Shown: positions 1 to 8,095 of the stretch, one piece after another
How the letters are laid out: each line of letters starts with the position of its first letter
How positions within the stretch are numbered: the first letter of the stretch is position 1
Origin: a virus
IMG/VR virus record: IMGVR_UViG_3300033571_018921
Location: 1-29,196 of that record
Length of the DNA: 29,196 nucleotides
Direction: 5' to 3' (one strand)
Translations under genes and position numbers: made by a program
The notes under the pieces: generated by a model
What the model was told of the DNA's origin: nothing
What the model saw: the letters and a program-made list of their open reading frames with translations, nothing else
Databases searched by the model: none

Positions 1-554
1 AAACCAGCAAGGCCGTTGGCTGATTCCCCGGTAACCTGTTGAAGCTTAACAAACTGTCTATCAAACTCTATAAAAGCATCAATACCTGATTTGATAGCGT
101 TTGTGAGTCCAAATATTAAAGTGGTAGGTCCAGCAAAAGCAGCAAATCTTCTAATAGCTAATGCTGATTGCCTACCAAATTCCTCCATCTCTGTTGTTGC
201 TGCTTGAATAGCTTTTCCACTATTGGCAGAAACACTTGTTAGTTTGGATACAGCAGCTGCGGAGCTATTGATTTGTTGTGGTAAGTTTTTAATATTTATC
301 TTATTGATAGCATTTCCAAAGTTAGAAATAGCATTAGCAGCATTATTAGCCGCTGATTGAGTTTGTCCAAATGTTGAGTTGAGATTTCTTAAGGCATTAT
401 TTAATTGTGCTACATTTTTTGTAGTATTAGGATCTACTTTAAAGTTTATATTAGCATTAACTGTGCCTATCTGTCTACGAATATCCGCAACAACAGTTTT
501 GATGTTGCTCGGTCCTCTAAGATTAAGTTCTGCTGTTAGGTTAAATGCGCTCAT
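1..554 (-). CDS. Tape measure protein, N-terminal part (runs off the left edge)
   Basis: The open frame starts with ATG at 554 and runs through the window edge without a stop, giving about 184 residues. The translation begins MSAFNLTAELNLRGPSNI and is rich in Asn, Ala, Ser and Gln. It has long helical stretches and then an 'RRFAAFAGPTTLIFGLTNAI' segment followed by 'FDRQFVKLQQVTGES'. That layout (a short beta start, a coiled Asn/Gln-rich helix, then a hydrophobic segment and an 'EFDRQFVKLQQVTG' box) is typical of the N-terminus of phage tape measure proteins, which set tail length and help DNA entry. Its place at the end of a tail gene series after the tail tube supports this. An upstream in-frame TAA a few codons before the ATG fixes the start closely. 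Function is inferred from style and position; the C-terminal domains lie outside the window. Confidence 0.75.
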   Translation of the reverse strand, partial: MSAFNLTAELNLRGPSNIKTVVADIRRQIGTVNANINFKVDPNTTKNVAQLNNALRNLNSTFGQTQSAANNAANAISNFGNAINKINIKNLPQQINSSAAAVSKLTSVSANSGKAIQAATTEMEEFGRQSALAIRRFAAFAGPTTLIFGLTNAIKSGIDAFIEFDRQFVKLQQVTGESANGLAG

Positions 555-644
555 ATGAACTTATATCCATATAAAAATAAAATCCCCATACATAAATGCA
601 TGAGGAATTTATTCGATTTATTTAATAACAAATCAATACTACTA

Positions 645-1526
645 TTATACTGGCGGAGAAGTCGGTTCCTGAGGTTTATCGCCAGATTCTGTCGCTGCAC
701 TATCGGATGGTTTATTTTCATTTTTTTCTTCATCTAAAATAATGGGTTTACCATTGTCGTCCAAAAACGGTTGAGTCTCAACAATATATTCCCCTTCCGA
801 GTCTACCTTGTTTCCATATTTATCAACAAAGTTACCTTGTTCATCAATAAACCTTCCATTTTCATCTATGAGTCTTCCTTCGCTATCTATTAATCTACCT
901 TTTTTGTCTATTAGTCTTAATTTGTCGTCTACAAACTTATACTTTTTCAAAAACTTATTTTCTGGCAAAGTATTTTCATAGTCGTTATCCAATCCGTAAA
1001 GCATATTAGCCAAATTCTGTGCGCCAAGTATACCAACCTGTTCGGACGATCTATTAAGATAATCCTCCATATTATTAAAATACGGCTGTTTAGTATCATT
1101 ATACACCACACAAACACTTACCAAATAATTAAATCTAGCATTATCTGCTTGACCTTCAGCACTATGATTATCTAAACTTGTTCTAACGCTTATCAATTCT
1201 CTGATCTCGTCTCTGATGCTTTTCATTTTGATCGCTAGGTCTTTGGCTTCATTCAAACCAAAACCTCCTTTGGCTAATCTTTTTTCTCCATCTAACAAGT
1301 CTTTTTGTAATGAGGTAAATTTAGCCTGTTTCTCAGCATTCCATAATCCCTGATCCTCCAGAAGATCATCTAGCTTAGCTCTAACCACGCTCTTACTCTT
1401 TATAGCATCTGTAAAGGCCTGATTATAAATTTTTTGGGCTTCTCTCTGATCATTTAAAGATGGGCTTCGTACAAGAAATTCTTTTTCGTTACCGTCTATT
1501 GTTGCCTTGAAAGTTTTAGTTTTCAT
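645..1526 (-). CDS. Tail-region protein with six tandem heptad repeats, possible tail assembly protein
   Basis: This is a 293-aa protein that I cannot assign to a family with confidence. The first 200 residues are charged and helical ('KTFKATIDGNEKEFLVRSPS' start). Residues 204-245 are six perfect tandem 7-residue units of the form R-[LF]-[IV]-D-x-x-G, and a low-complexity acidic, Pro-rich tail (255-293) follows. The start ATG overlaps the stop of the upstream gene as ATGA, so the two are probably translationally coupled. It lies directly before the tape measure gene, the slot of tail assembly chaperones in many long-tailed phages. I see no obvious programmed frameshift into a neighbouring frame. 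The N-terminal 'fkatidGnekeFlVRsP' wording would suit a chaperone or tube-binding protein, but this is inference. Confidence 0.6.
   Translation of the reverse strand: MKTKTFKATIDGNEKEFLVRSPSLNDQREAQKIYNQAFTDAIKSKSVVRAKLDDLLEDQGLWNAEKQAKFTSLQKDLLDGEKRLAKGGFGLNEAKDLAIKMKSIRDEIRELISVRTSLDNHSAEGQADNARFNYLVSVCVVYNDTKQPYFNNMEDYLNRSSEQVGILGAQNLANMLYGLDNDYENTLPENKFLKKYKFVDDKLRLIDKKGRLIDSEGRLIDENGRFIDEQGNFVDKYGNKVDSEGEYIVETQPFLDDNGKPIILDEEKNENKPSDSAATESGDKPQEPTSPPV
792..917 (-). repeat. Six tandem 21-bp units encoding the heptad [RN]-x-[IV]-D-x-x-G
   Basis: Within the preceding gene, residues 204-245 read RLIDKKG, RLIDSEG, RLIDENG, RFIDEQG, NFVDKYG, NKVDSEG. The invariant Asp at position 4 and Gly at position 7 are kept in every unit, while the DNA copies differ by synonymous and replacement changes. 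The first units are the most alike and the last the most diverged. That suggests growth by unit duplication at the 5' side. Confidence 0.85.
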
Positions 1527-1825
1527 TGATAATCTCCTTCGTTATTTTGGTCTTTAAAATAGAATTTATAATGGTATTGTTGTTTAAATTTAGGTTTATT
1601 ATATAATGTTTGTTCTAAATCTCGCAAGGCAAGTCTAATTTGATTATTCCCATTGTTTAATATATTATTGCGAGTATCTTCCCACAAGTTTTCAAATTTT
1701 TCTCTATTCGGACTATCATTCTCCCATAAATAACCGAAATATTTTTCAAATTGAGCCAATGCTCCTATCATTGTGGTTTTAAATCTTTTTTCTATACTAA
1801 ACATTAATTCATCATAATTTTGCAT
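1523..1825 (-). CDS. Hypothetical 100-aa tail-region protein
   Basis: This is a small soluble protein starting MQNYDELMFSIEKRF, with many aromatic and Asn residues and no signal peptide, membrane segment or known motif that I recognise. It is predicted to be mostly helical. It sits between a 346-aa protein and the heptad-repeat protein, 10 bases after the former and overlapping the latter by ATGA. It therefore belongs to the tail operon between the tube and the tape measure genes. A tail assembly or tail termination role is possible from position only. Confidence 0.6.
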   Translation of the reverse strand: MQNYDELMFSIEKRFKTTMIGALAQFEKYFGYLWENDSPNREKFENLWEDTRNNILNNGNNQIRLALRDLEQTLYNKPKFKQQYHYKFYFKDQNNEGDYQ

Positions 1826-1835
1826 AATTTATTCC

Positions 1836-2876
1836 TTATACTTTAGCTTTTCTCATTTCTGCTAATTGGTTCATAATATCAACTCTAACATCGGGTAGAT
1901 TGGAATCTTCTATTTGACCAACACTATTTATCATATCTATTTTTTGTTTCATCCTATGTAAAGATTCTTGACTATTTAAATCTAAAATGCTATTAACATC
2001 ATCATTGTTATTAGCAAATAAAAATACTTCCTGAGCATTCTTTAGATTAGGATTTACCTCATCTATTGTTTGACGAGTTTTTTCTTTTTCCGCTTTACGT
2101 TTTTGTACTATCATCCATCCGTCTAACATATCATCGTCTTCTATAACAGTATCATTAGGACATTCAGGATGTTCATAAACGCTATCATACATCTTGGAAA
2201 AATTCACAAGACCTCTTTGGTCATCCGTCCATTCTGAAGCAGAGCCTGGGAACACGCTATTTTTGTTAGCATTCCAGTATGTTTTCCACATATTGCTTCT
2301 GGATAAAAACTTCAAATCATCTATTGAAATAACATATTTATTAATTTCTGATACTAAATCATTAAAAAAAGAATACGTCGTAGAATCGTTTGCTTCATAA
2401 TTGAATACTTTTTTATTATTCTTGTATAAAGTGTTAGATATTATATATTCATTTTTAATAGATATTGCATATCCTTCTAGAGTATTATTAAAAAATTCTT
2501 GTTTGGTGTTTAGTATTCTGTTAAGCTGATTTTTGGCGAACCGTAAATCTTGTCTAATCTTTTTTTGTTTTGATGTCGTAGCAAAATTTTGAAATAGTTC
2601 AACTTTTAAATTATCTATTCGCGTATTTGTTTGCTTAATAATATTATTCATAGAACTATTCCACAAACCTAATCCTATCATGATTCCTAGCATATTTTCT
2701 TCTCGTATCCATTCATTATATTTTTCTTCATTTATAATATTATGATATAATAAATTAGCTTCATATTTTATTTCGTTAGATGGCGCCCTGAGTTGATATT
2801 TTTCTTGTCGAAAATAGAAAGATAAGTATCCGCAGAGTATCCTGTGCAATAATTGTTCAGTTTCCGCATCATTCAT
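1836..2876 (-). CDS. Hypothetical 346-aa tail-region protein
   Basis: This is a cytoplasmic-type protein with an N-terminal helical segment, a central Lys/Asn-rich helical part ('KQKKIRQDLRFAKNQLNRILNTKQ', split here only as description) and a charged C-terminal third with 'DDDMLDGWMIVQKRKAEKEKTRQ'. I recognise no enzymatic motif. Its start overlaps the stop of the 48-aa gene upstream by 8 bases. Its place straight after the tail tube gene and before the tape measure cluster makes it a candidate tail assembly chaperone or a minor tail protein. The large helical, charged C-terminus would fit an assembly factor better than a virion shell protein, but this is inference. Confidence 0.55.
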   Translation of the reverse strand: MNDAETEQLLHRILCGYLSFYFRQEKYQLRAPSNEIKYEANLLYHNIINEEKYNEWIREENMLGIMIGLGLWNSSMNNIIKQTNTRIDNLKVELFQNFATTSKQKKIRQDLRFAKNQLNRILNTKQEFFNNTLEGYAISIKNEYIISNTLYKNNKKVFNYEANDSTTYSFFNDLVSEINKYVISIDDLKFLSRSNMWKTYWNANKNSVFPGSASEWTDDQRGLVNFSKMYDSVYEHPECPNDTVIEDDDMLDGWMIVQKRKAEKEKTRQTIDEVNPNLKNAQEVFLFANNNDDVNSILDLNSQESLHRMKQKIDMINSVGQIEDSNLPDVRVDIMNQLAEMRKAKV

Positions 2877-3015
2877 CCGGTTTATTCGTCTTTAGTTCCT
2901 TGATTTCCTGGTCCTTGTCTTTGATCTGCTTTTGTAGTATATCCAATACTTTTTGGGTATTGTATATATCAACATACAATTTACCAATCATGGTAAATAA
3001 ATCATCAGTATTCAT
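2869..3015 (-). CDS. Small 48-aa coiled-coil protein
   Basis: A short gene starting ATG at 3015 encodes MNTDDLFTMIGKLYVDIYNT and continues with a run of hydrophobic heptad positions and Lys/Glu/Gln ('QKVLDILQKQIKDKDQEIKE'), ending TNKPDE. The predicted structure is a single coiled coil, which would suggest a small dimer or trimer. It fills the gap between the tail tube gene and the 346-aa gene and overlaps the latter's start by 8 bases (GATGAATGATG), which speaks for real translation. Upstream are two tandem AGGACAT copies that could supply the ribosome-binding site. Function is unknown. Confidence 0.65.
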   Translation of the reverse strand: MNTDDLFTMIGKLYVDIYNTQKVLDILQKQIKDKDQEIKELKTNKPDE

Positions 3016-3023
3016 ATAGTAAG

Positions 3024-3037
3024 TGTCCTATGTCCTA
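3024..3037 (-). repeat. Tandem 7-bp direct repeat in the leader of the 48-aa gene
   Basis: The plus strand reads TGTCCTA twice in a row; on the coding strand this is TAGGACA twice, 9 to 22 bases before the ATG at 3015. Each copy carries an AGGA that could pair with 16S rRNA. It may be a slippage duplication of the ribosome-binding site. Confidence 0.5.
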
Positions 3038-3068
3038 TTGTTAAATCCCTAGTCAACCGCTTCTGGTA

Positions 3069-4208
3069 TCACTCTTCGCTTGTGATAACATCACCAGCAT
3101 AATTATCAGTATCGGCAGTATTATCAATCCACTTGGTTTCAGCAAATGAACCACTAGCAACAACTGTCAACTTATTGAAAGTTTGGAAACTGTATGTGAT
3201 AGTAGCATTACCACCACCGGTATCTCCACCACTATAGTTAACGCTTGTTAGTTTGTTGCGTGTTCCAAGATCAACCGCCATTAGATTGCCGTTACCTGTT
3301 CCGCAAACAACAACCTTAATACTTTTATCTGTTAGGTTTCCGCTAACAGCACCACATCCGGTAACATCAGAATAGTCTCTTGCATTAATATAATCACCAT
3401 CACTAGCATTAACCTGGAATTCAGATGTTACTTCTACTGGAAAATTAACATAACGGAAATAAGGAGCCATTTGACCTAATTCATATATGGCTTCTCTTCC
3501 TAGATTGGTGCTAACTGTTATATTATTAACATACGGTCTATTAGGAGTTCTACCACTTGGAATTGGTATTCCGCCAACGCCTGTTGGTAGAACAGATAGT
3601 GTGGTATTGAAATTATAGCGTCTTCCTATAGTATGAGCTCGTGGCCAAGTTTTAGTTCCGTTTGAGGTGCCTGAGTTAAACTCAGCCATAGTAAACACAC
3701 CGCCGCCACCAGAATTCCACACTTTGCTATTACCAACAAGTGTAACTTCTTCGGTCATGTTTCCTTCAACGGGGAATGTGAAATTGATACTACTCAAATA
3801 CATACCGGAACAGAAAACATAATGGCTAGCATTACCTGTAGCAGCTACTGAAGTATCAGGATAGATACCTAGTTTAAAATTAACTCTGTTGGTTGATACA
3901 TCAGATAAATCTTTATTATTAGCTCCTGCTATTCCTGTAACTCCTCCCATGCACATTAGATATAATGGGGGTGTTCCATCAAATACTTTATTAATTGTAA
4001 CCTGAACTTCAGGAATATTTTCTACGTTGTCATATAGCTCTAACTGACCGAGTTGGAATACTCTATCAAGAGCGAAATTTGTTGTCATACCAACACTTTG
4101 TAGTCCTTGAGGAGCCATCCAGGTAGAATAAACACTGGTACCGTCGCTATTTTGTGGCTGTAGAAGAACCGCTTGTGATGCATAGAAAATTCTATTGTTA
4201 GCTGCCAT
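3069..4208 (-). CDS. Major tail (tube) protein
   Basis: This 379-aa protein is rich in beta-strand and in Gly, Asn, Thr and Val, with no signal peptide. It starts MAANNRIFYASQAVLLQP. Near the middle it has 'VNFTFPVEGNMTEEVTLVG'-style wording, and later 'RYVNFPVEVTSEFQV', a pattern typical of phage tail tube subunits in which a long beta hairpin forms the inner tube wall. It would polymerise into the tail tube around the tape measure protein. Context agrees: head-tail completion genes lie directly upstream and the tape measure cluster downstream. It has its own 101-base upstream gap with a candidate promoter and a good ribosome-binding site (GGAG, 8 bases before ATG), as expected for a protein made in many copies. 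Confidence 0.7.
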   Translation of the reverse strand: MAANNRIFYASQAVLLQPQNSDGTSVYSTWMAPQGLQSVGMTTNFALDRVFQLGQLELYDNVENIPEVQVTINKVFDGTPPLYLMCMGGVTGIAGANNKDLSDVSTNRVNFKLGIYPDTSVAATGNASHYVFCSGMYLSSINFTFPVEGNMTEEVTLVGNSKVWNSGGGGVFTMAEFNSGTSNGTKTWPRAHTIGRRYNFNTTLSVLPTGVGGIPIPSGRTPNRPYVNNITVSTNLGREAIYELGQMAPYFRYVNFPVEVTSEFQVNASDGDYINARDYSDVTGCGAVSGNLTDKSIKVVVCGTGNGNLMAVDLGTRNKLTSVNYSGGDTGGGNATITYSFQTFNKLTVVASGSFAETKWIDNTADTDNYAGDVITSEE

Positions 4209-4231
4209 GAGTATTCTCCATTACTTGAAAA

Positions 4232-4261
4232 ATTGTATTGGTATGTTTAACTTTTAATCAA
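4232..4261 (-). promoter_or_regulatory. Possible sigma-70-like promoter of the tail tube gene
   Basis: On the minus strand TTGATT (4256-4261) and TACAAT (4232-4237) are separated by 18 bases and lie about 25 bases before the ATG. In an AT-rich genome such a match can arise by chance. Confidence 0.35.
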
Positions 4262-4281
4262 AGGCTATGTGAGCTATTAAA

Positions 4282-4300
4282 CTAATAAATAGTACACCAT
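4282..4300 (-). promoter_or_regulatory. Recurrent intergenic motif, copy upstream of the tail tube gene
   Basis: The minus strand reads ATGGTGTACTATTTATTAG. It begins 9 bases after the stop of the upstream gene. The same GGTGTA core followed by an AT-rich stretch recurs in other true gaps of this window (near 8120, 18048, and in weaker form at 15478 and 23399). It is a candidate late promoter or processing site. Confidence 0.4.
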
Positions 4301-4309
4301 AATTTTACC

Positions 4310-5242
4310 TCAAGGCAAAATTTCCAAGGTCCAACGCACAATACCATTATACAGAGAGTTGCTGAACATATTCAGCTCTCCTAGCACAGCATTGTGTATA
4401 TAGCATTTTTTAAGAAAGTAGGCCTGATTAGTTTGTAATTGATCATAATTAAACCTATTAGGATTAGGTTGTCCTTTATAATCCAATGAATTTCTATTGT
4501 CTTTTATAATTAGGCTAATATTATTTAAATAAAATCCTTTATCTTTTTGTAATAGTAACGCATCTATTATACTATTCCTATGAGTTGCTGTTTCGGTAAA
4601 GATATGCAAGAGAATATCCTGCATCAGTATGTTTTCGCTAGTGCCTAGTTCGTAGGGCGTCATAGATGTTCTTGAATTTAATTCTATCACTATTGCTGGC
4701 ATCTGTACCCTATGGTTAGCCGTAATATTATAGTCAGGATCGCTACCAAATCTAGCAACATTATATGTATTGCTTTGTAGTTCTTTCCACCATAATGATT
4801 CACTAGCTTTATAAACCTGAACATATCTATAAGAATAATTTAAAGCAGCTTTACTACTAGCAGAAATAGGATTTTTAAAATGTATTCTTCCTTGAGGATA
4901 ATTCATGGTGTAGGAATACGATCCGCTACCAGATGGCGCTGGAAGGAATGTATTATTTACATAAACTCCTGAGATGTTTATGGGAGACAATCCGTTATAA
5001 TTTACTTCAGATTCGTATACCCAATCTTTTCTTACTGTTTCCCAAACGGTATTTTGTGGAAAATTGGGATCGCTCATGGGTTTTAGAAAACACGGACCGG
5101 ATGTTCCGCTAGTGGGTATTGTGGTGTTTACGAATCCTCCAATATTCAAGAATCCCCAATCTAGAAAATTTTTGATATTGTCTTCTATAGAAGATACTAC
5201 ATTTTTTTGTCCTATATCATAAATATGATTAAATGTTGTCAT
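4310..5242 (-). CDS. Tail completion / head-tail connector protein
   Basis: This 310-aa protein starts MTTFNHIYDIGQKNVVSS. It has an N-terminal helix ('SIEDNIKNFLDWGFL'), a beta-rich middle with 'INISGVYVNNTFLPAPSG' and 'NYPQGRIHFKNPIS', and a C-terminal part with conserved-looking 'MPAIVIELNSR' and 'ILLHIFTETATHRNSIIDALL'. This composition recurs in phage neck proteins encoded just before the tail tube gene, which cap the tail or join it to the head. The start ATG overlaps the upstream stop as ATGA, so it is coupled to the 213-aa connector gene. Exact role is inferred from position. Confidence 0.55.
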   Translation of the reverse strand: MTTFNHIYDIGQKNVVSSIEDNIKNFLDWGFLNIGGFVNTTIPTSGTSGPCFLKPMSDPNFPQNTVWETVRKDWVYESEVNYNGLSPINISGVYVNNTFLPAPSGSGSYSYTMNYPQGRIHFKNPISASSKAALNYSYRYVQVYKASESLWWKELQSNTYNVARFGSDPDYNITANHRVQMPAIVIELNSRTSMTPYELGTSENILMQDILLHIFTETATHRNSIIDALLLQKDKGFYLNNISLIIKDNRNSLDYKGQPNPNRFNYDQLQTNQAYFLKKCYIHNAVLGELNMFSNSLYNGIVRWTLEILP

Positions 5243-5880
5243 AATGATTCCTCTAATGATTGCTGTAATAATTTAGGAACACTATTAGCTACGGAATCTA
5301 TTGCTCTAGTAATCCAGTTATTATTTATTGTACCAGCAAAAGATGGTGGAACTCTCCAGTCTCCGACAGACTTGACCATGATAGCCATACCTGTTCTAGA
5401 ATTTGAGTTAGGTCCAATTTTAACTTCATAATTTTTAACTATAGTATTGTTTCCTTCATATAATAGCCATTTTAACCAAGGCAATGAATATCCTTTTGAG
5501 TCACTCACATTTGCATCAGAATCGTCTATTGTTCCATTGGCTGTGGATTTTTCTAGTGCTGTTAATTTAAATCCCCCATTCAATGAACTACCTTTGACAA
5601 TAACGTTAGTATTAGTAATGCTAACAGTCTCAGATAATTTGTCTATGATACTCTCTACAGATGATGCATCTGGTATACCAAATTCTAATCTTAATTCTCC
5701 GGTCATAAGTGAAGAATACTCTGGTTGTTGCCTCAATGCTTGTCCGACCAGAATTTTAAATTTTTTTGTCGCATTAACAGCTGCTTTACCCAAAATAGGA
5801 TTTAATTGCCTAGCAAATTCTTGAAGAATTTTAGAGATTATTTCCGAATTAGATTCTAATAACTTCATATCAATTATCAT
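5239..5880 (-). CDS. Neck / minor tail protein (gp10-like head-tail connector candidate)
   Basis: This 213-aa protein has an N-terminal helical half and a beta-rich C-terminal half. It contains 'LRQQPEYSSLMTGELRLEFGIP' and 'RTGMAIMVKSVGDWRVPPSF', followed by an amphipathic C-terminal helix ('NNWITRAIDSVANSVPKLLQ'). Proteins of this style and size usually form the ring between the head completion proteins and the tail (HK97 gp10-like role). ATG at 5880 has an AGGAAA ribosome-binding site; a second ATG four codons in is less well placed. It lies in a tight series with the genes either side (2-base gap upstream, ATGA downstream). Confidence 0.55.
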   Translation of the reverse strand: MIIDMKLLESNSEIISKILQEFARQLNPILGKAAVNATKKFKILVGQALRQQPEYSSLMTGELRLEFGIPDASSVESIIDKLSETVSITNTNVIVKGSSLNGGFKLTALEKSTANGTIDDSDANVSDSKGYSLPWLKWLLYEGNNTIVKNYEVKIGPNSNSRTGMAIMVKSVGDWRVPPSFAGTINNNWITRAIDSVANSVPKLLQQSLEESL

Positions 5881-5882
5881 AA

Positions 5883-6422
5883 TTATTTCCTAATCCAAAG
5901 TGTAGCTATGTATCTATTATCTCCTAATCCACATGGTTCAGGATCTCCGTATCTTTGATAAACATAATTCCCATAATTCTCTATATTAGTATCAAATATA
6001 ATCTCATCAGCATTTCTTATTTTGTTTATTATTTCCATCTTGCAAAGAGTTTGTACCATACCGGTTGTAATATTTATAGATTTAGAATTATAATTCAAAA
6101 AATATTTACTATCAAAAATTACTGCTAACGGTATAATTTCTTCTTTATTCTTTGATTCTATCGTACCCTTACCTAAGCAAACAGGGCAAACTCCAAACTC
6201 TGGAAATGGTTGAGGTCCGGTATTGTTATAGATATTCGACGATAATAAACTTATTGAATCAAAAATACAATTATTACATAAAGATGCTTCTATAATAGAA
6301 CTGCTGTATATCAATTTGCATTTTACTGTTAAAGAACCCTGCTCAAGAATAGTGTCTATAGCATTATTGAATATATTTTTAAAATTCTGATTAATAATAT
6401 TAGAAAATGGATTAGACATCAT
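5883..6422 (-). CDS. Neck-region protein with a DnaJ-like zinc ribbon
   Basis: This is a 179-aa protein. It carries two Cys pairs, C49-N-N-C52 and C79-P-V-C82, the second in the context CPVCLGKG, which matches the CxxCxGxG signature of DnaJ-type zinc modules. The two knuckles flank an Asn/Pro-rich loop and probably bind one Zn ion. The rest is a mix of helix and strand with no catalytic motif. It overlaps the 69-aa gene upstream by 11 bases and is followed after 2 bases by the 213-aa connector, so a structural neck role is likely. Two consecutive ATG codons (6417-6422) are both possible starts. Zinc binding is inferred from the motif only. Confidence 0.55.
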   Translation of the reverse strand: MMSNPFSNIINQNFKNIFNNAIDTILEQGSLTVKCKLIYSSSIIEASLCNNCIFDSISLLSSNIYNNTGPQPFPEFGVCPVCLGKGTIESKNKEEIIPLAVIFDSKYFLNYNSKSINITTGMVQTLCKMEIINKIRNADEIIFDTNIENYGNYVYQRYGDPEPCGLGDNRYIATLWIRK

Positions 6423-6621
6423 TATCTTCTTTAACTTTAATGGGAAATGTTGATGTGCTCTGTATCTCTATTAACTCATGAGATACAAATCGTGACGAAT
6501 ACTGTACTGAAACTTTATTTATCCATACTTCTTTATTGGTTAAATCTATCTTCGATATACCGAAAGATTCGGCTATAGCATTGACATTCGCGGGTCTGGT
6601 ATTGATAAGATTTATTTCCAT
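6412..6621 (-). CDS. Hypothetical 69-aa neck-region protein
   Basis: This small beta-rich protein starts MEINLINTRPANVNAIAESF and ends with charged residues (KVKEDNDV). It begins 2 bases after the stop of the P-domain protein gene and overlaps the zinc-ribbon gene by 11 bases. There is no recognised motif. Its size and place would fit a small head completion or stopper component, but nothing in the sequence proves this. Confidence 0.5.
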   Translation of the reverse strand: MEINLINTRPANVNAIAESFGISKIDLTNKEVWINKVSVQYSSRFVSHELIEIQSTSTFPIKVKEDNDV

Positions 6622-6623
6622 AA

Positions 6624-7553
6624 TTATTCATTATATGTAATAATAAGTTTCCAAGAATCTATATAGCCAGAAGCTCCTATATCATTATCTTTAATTATTA
6701 GCCCCCAATCTCCAGATACTGAGTATCCAAATAGACCACTAGGGCTAGAAACTAAAGCATCATTGTTATATTTTGTAATAGATGTTTTATCTAAGATATT
6801 GCATATGCCCCCATTAGTAACATCGTTTAGATATAATTGTTGTGGTGCCTTATTTGAAAATCCGAAAACAAATCCTGGTCTATAATTTTTAATCTTGTTT
6901 TGAGACGACAAAAGAATTTTATTGCCAGATGGAGGAGCTAGTAAAAAAGAAAGATCTTGAGGATTGCTATGATACAATCCGTTAATAATAACTTCTATAT
7001 TCTGTATGGTTCTGCTATCATTAGCGGATACTACTCCGCTCACAGTACTATTATCAACTATGTCTAGTCTATCTCCATCATATGTTATCGCGTATAGATC
7101 AGACTGAGAACATTGCATAGAACAAGATGCTAGTAGATCCATATCTGTATTTTGTGTTAAATTAGCACAATCAGACAAATTAGCATCTATATTTCGTTTA
7201 ATAATATTTATTGTTCCGGTTACTAGTCTATAAGTTTTAAGTCCGCTATTAGGATATTGTTCGTTTGGCTCTTGTAAATCAAGATCGTATACTGCACTAT
7301 CGAATGAGTATAGATTGGTACTTCTCGCCGGTAACTGAAACACTATTTTGCCTGTGCTATCAACCGTCAAACTATATGTATCAGATGAGCTACGGTTAGA
7401 AAAAACATAGGTTTGATCAGTATTAGTTCGCCACTGCAATAATACGCACCAATTAGTTAAATCTACGGTATTTCCTGCCTCGTCAAAATACTGGAAAGTA
7501 ATCTGAAAAGCTGATCCTTGTTCAATTGGGAAATTATATAGGGTTGCTGGCAT
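6624..7553 (-). CDS. Virion adaptor-like protein with C-terminal P/Homo-B domain
   Basis: This 309-aa protein is a two-part fusion. Residues 1-125 closely match the whole of the separate 134-aa protein at 17622-18026: 'FPIEQGSAFQITF', 'DLTNWCVLLQWRTNT', 'YDLDLQ' and 'GTINIIKRN' all have counterparts there. This part has the look of the Ig-like N-terminal domain of baseplate/fibre adaptors. After a Cys-containing linker (128-150), residues about 160-307 form a beta jellyroll with 'LSFLLAPPSGNKILLSS' and 'SGDWGLIIKDNDIGASG', then 'IDSWKLIIT'. This is the signature of the P (Homo-B) domain of proprotein convertases and of many secreted bacterial proteases. No protease domain is attached, so here it is probably a binding or folding module displayed on the virion. 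It lies among neck genes, 12 bases from its upstream neighbour. Confidence 0.65.
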   Translation of the reverse strand: MPATLYNFPIEQGSAFQITFQYFDEAGNTVDLTNWCVLLQWRTNTDQTYVFSNRSSSDTYSLTVDSTGKIVFQLPARSTNLYSFDSAVYDLDLQEPNEQYPNSGLKTYRLVTGTINIIKRNIDANLSDCANLTQNTDMDLLASCSMQCSQSDLYAITYDGDRLDIVDNSTVSGVVSANDSRTIQNIEVIINGLYHSNPQDLSFLLAPPSGNKILLSSQNKIKNYRPGFVFGFSNKAPQQLYLNDVTNGGICNILDKTSITKYNNDALVSSPSGLFGYSVSGDWGLIIKDNDIGASGYIDSWKLIITYNE

Positions 7554-7565
7554 TATATTACTTTC

Positions 7566-8081
7566 TTATGAATAAATATCTCTATTTCTATAAATATTAC
7601 CTTGTATATATCTTGGATCAAATTTATTGCCAACAAAAGGACTAAAGATAGCTTTAATAGCACTAGCATCCTTAACATCCCAATGAGATGTAAGCTCATC
7701 GTATGTAGCGCATGGACCTTTTTCTAGAATAAGTCTCAATCCCTCTAAACTTCCACCAACGCTCAAACTTGCTGGTCCTAATGAAGCTCTAACGCCCTCT
7801 ATGGCAGCTTTGGTTCTTAAGGTGCTTTGATCCACCAAGCATGCTGCTTTTAGACAAACAAGAGAAATAAAAATCTCATCTTTATCTAATGTCGGATCCG
7901 GACTAATAATTGATAAACTAACGTCAACATCATATTTATGATCTAAAACAACATCAAATTGAACATATTTCGCCGCTACAGCCAAAACCTGTAACAGTCT
8001 CTGATCGCTATATACTGGTTGATCATCCATGTCGTTGATCAATATTCTGACAATACTAGGAAGTTCTGTTTGCCAGCTCAT
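7566..8081 (-). CDS. Head-tail adaptor / head completion protein candidate
   Basis: This 171-aa mostly helical protein starts MSWQTELPSIVRILINDMDD, continues with 'SDQRLLQVLAVAAKYVQFDV', and in the middle has 'DEIFISLVCLKAACLVDQS' and a Gly-rich 'SLGPASLSVGGSLEGLRLIL'. This is the pattern of the helical adaptor that binds under the portal (HK97 gp6 / SPP1 gp15 type): a helix pair, a loop and then a long helix. It is the first gene of the neck cluster after the fibre and glycan block and has its own 69-base leader. The assignment is by shape and position. Confidence 0.55.
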   Translation of the reverse strand: MSWQTELPSIVRILINDMDDQPVYSDQRLLQVLAVAAKYVQFDVVLDHKYDVDVSLSIISPDPTLDKDEIFISLVCLKAACLVDQSTLRTKAAIEGVRASLGPASLSVGGSLEGLRLILEKGPCATYDELTSHWDVKDASAIKAIFSPFVGNKFDPRYIQGNIYRNRDIYS

Positions 8082-8095
8082 ATTTGGGCCTTTTT

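Noticed and set aside
551-737. Two 60-aa frames on either strand between the tape measure and heptad-repeat genes.
   Set aside because: Low-complexity AT-rich frames that overlap real genes or each other and have no start signal; the 90-base gap 555-644 itself shows nothing convincing.
3016-3068. TTGACT at 3051-3056 on the minus strand as a promoter for the 48-aa gene.
   Set aside because: No -10-like hexamer lies at 16-19 bases; the sequence there (ACATAG) does not fit.
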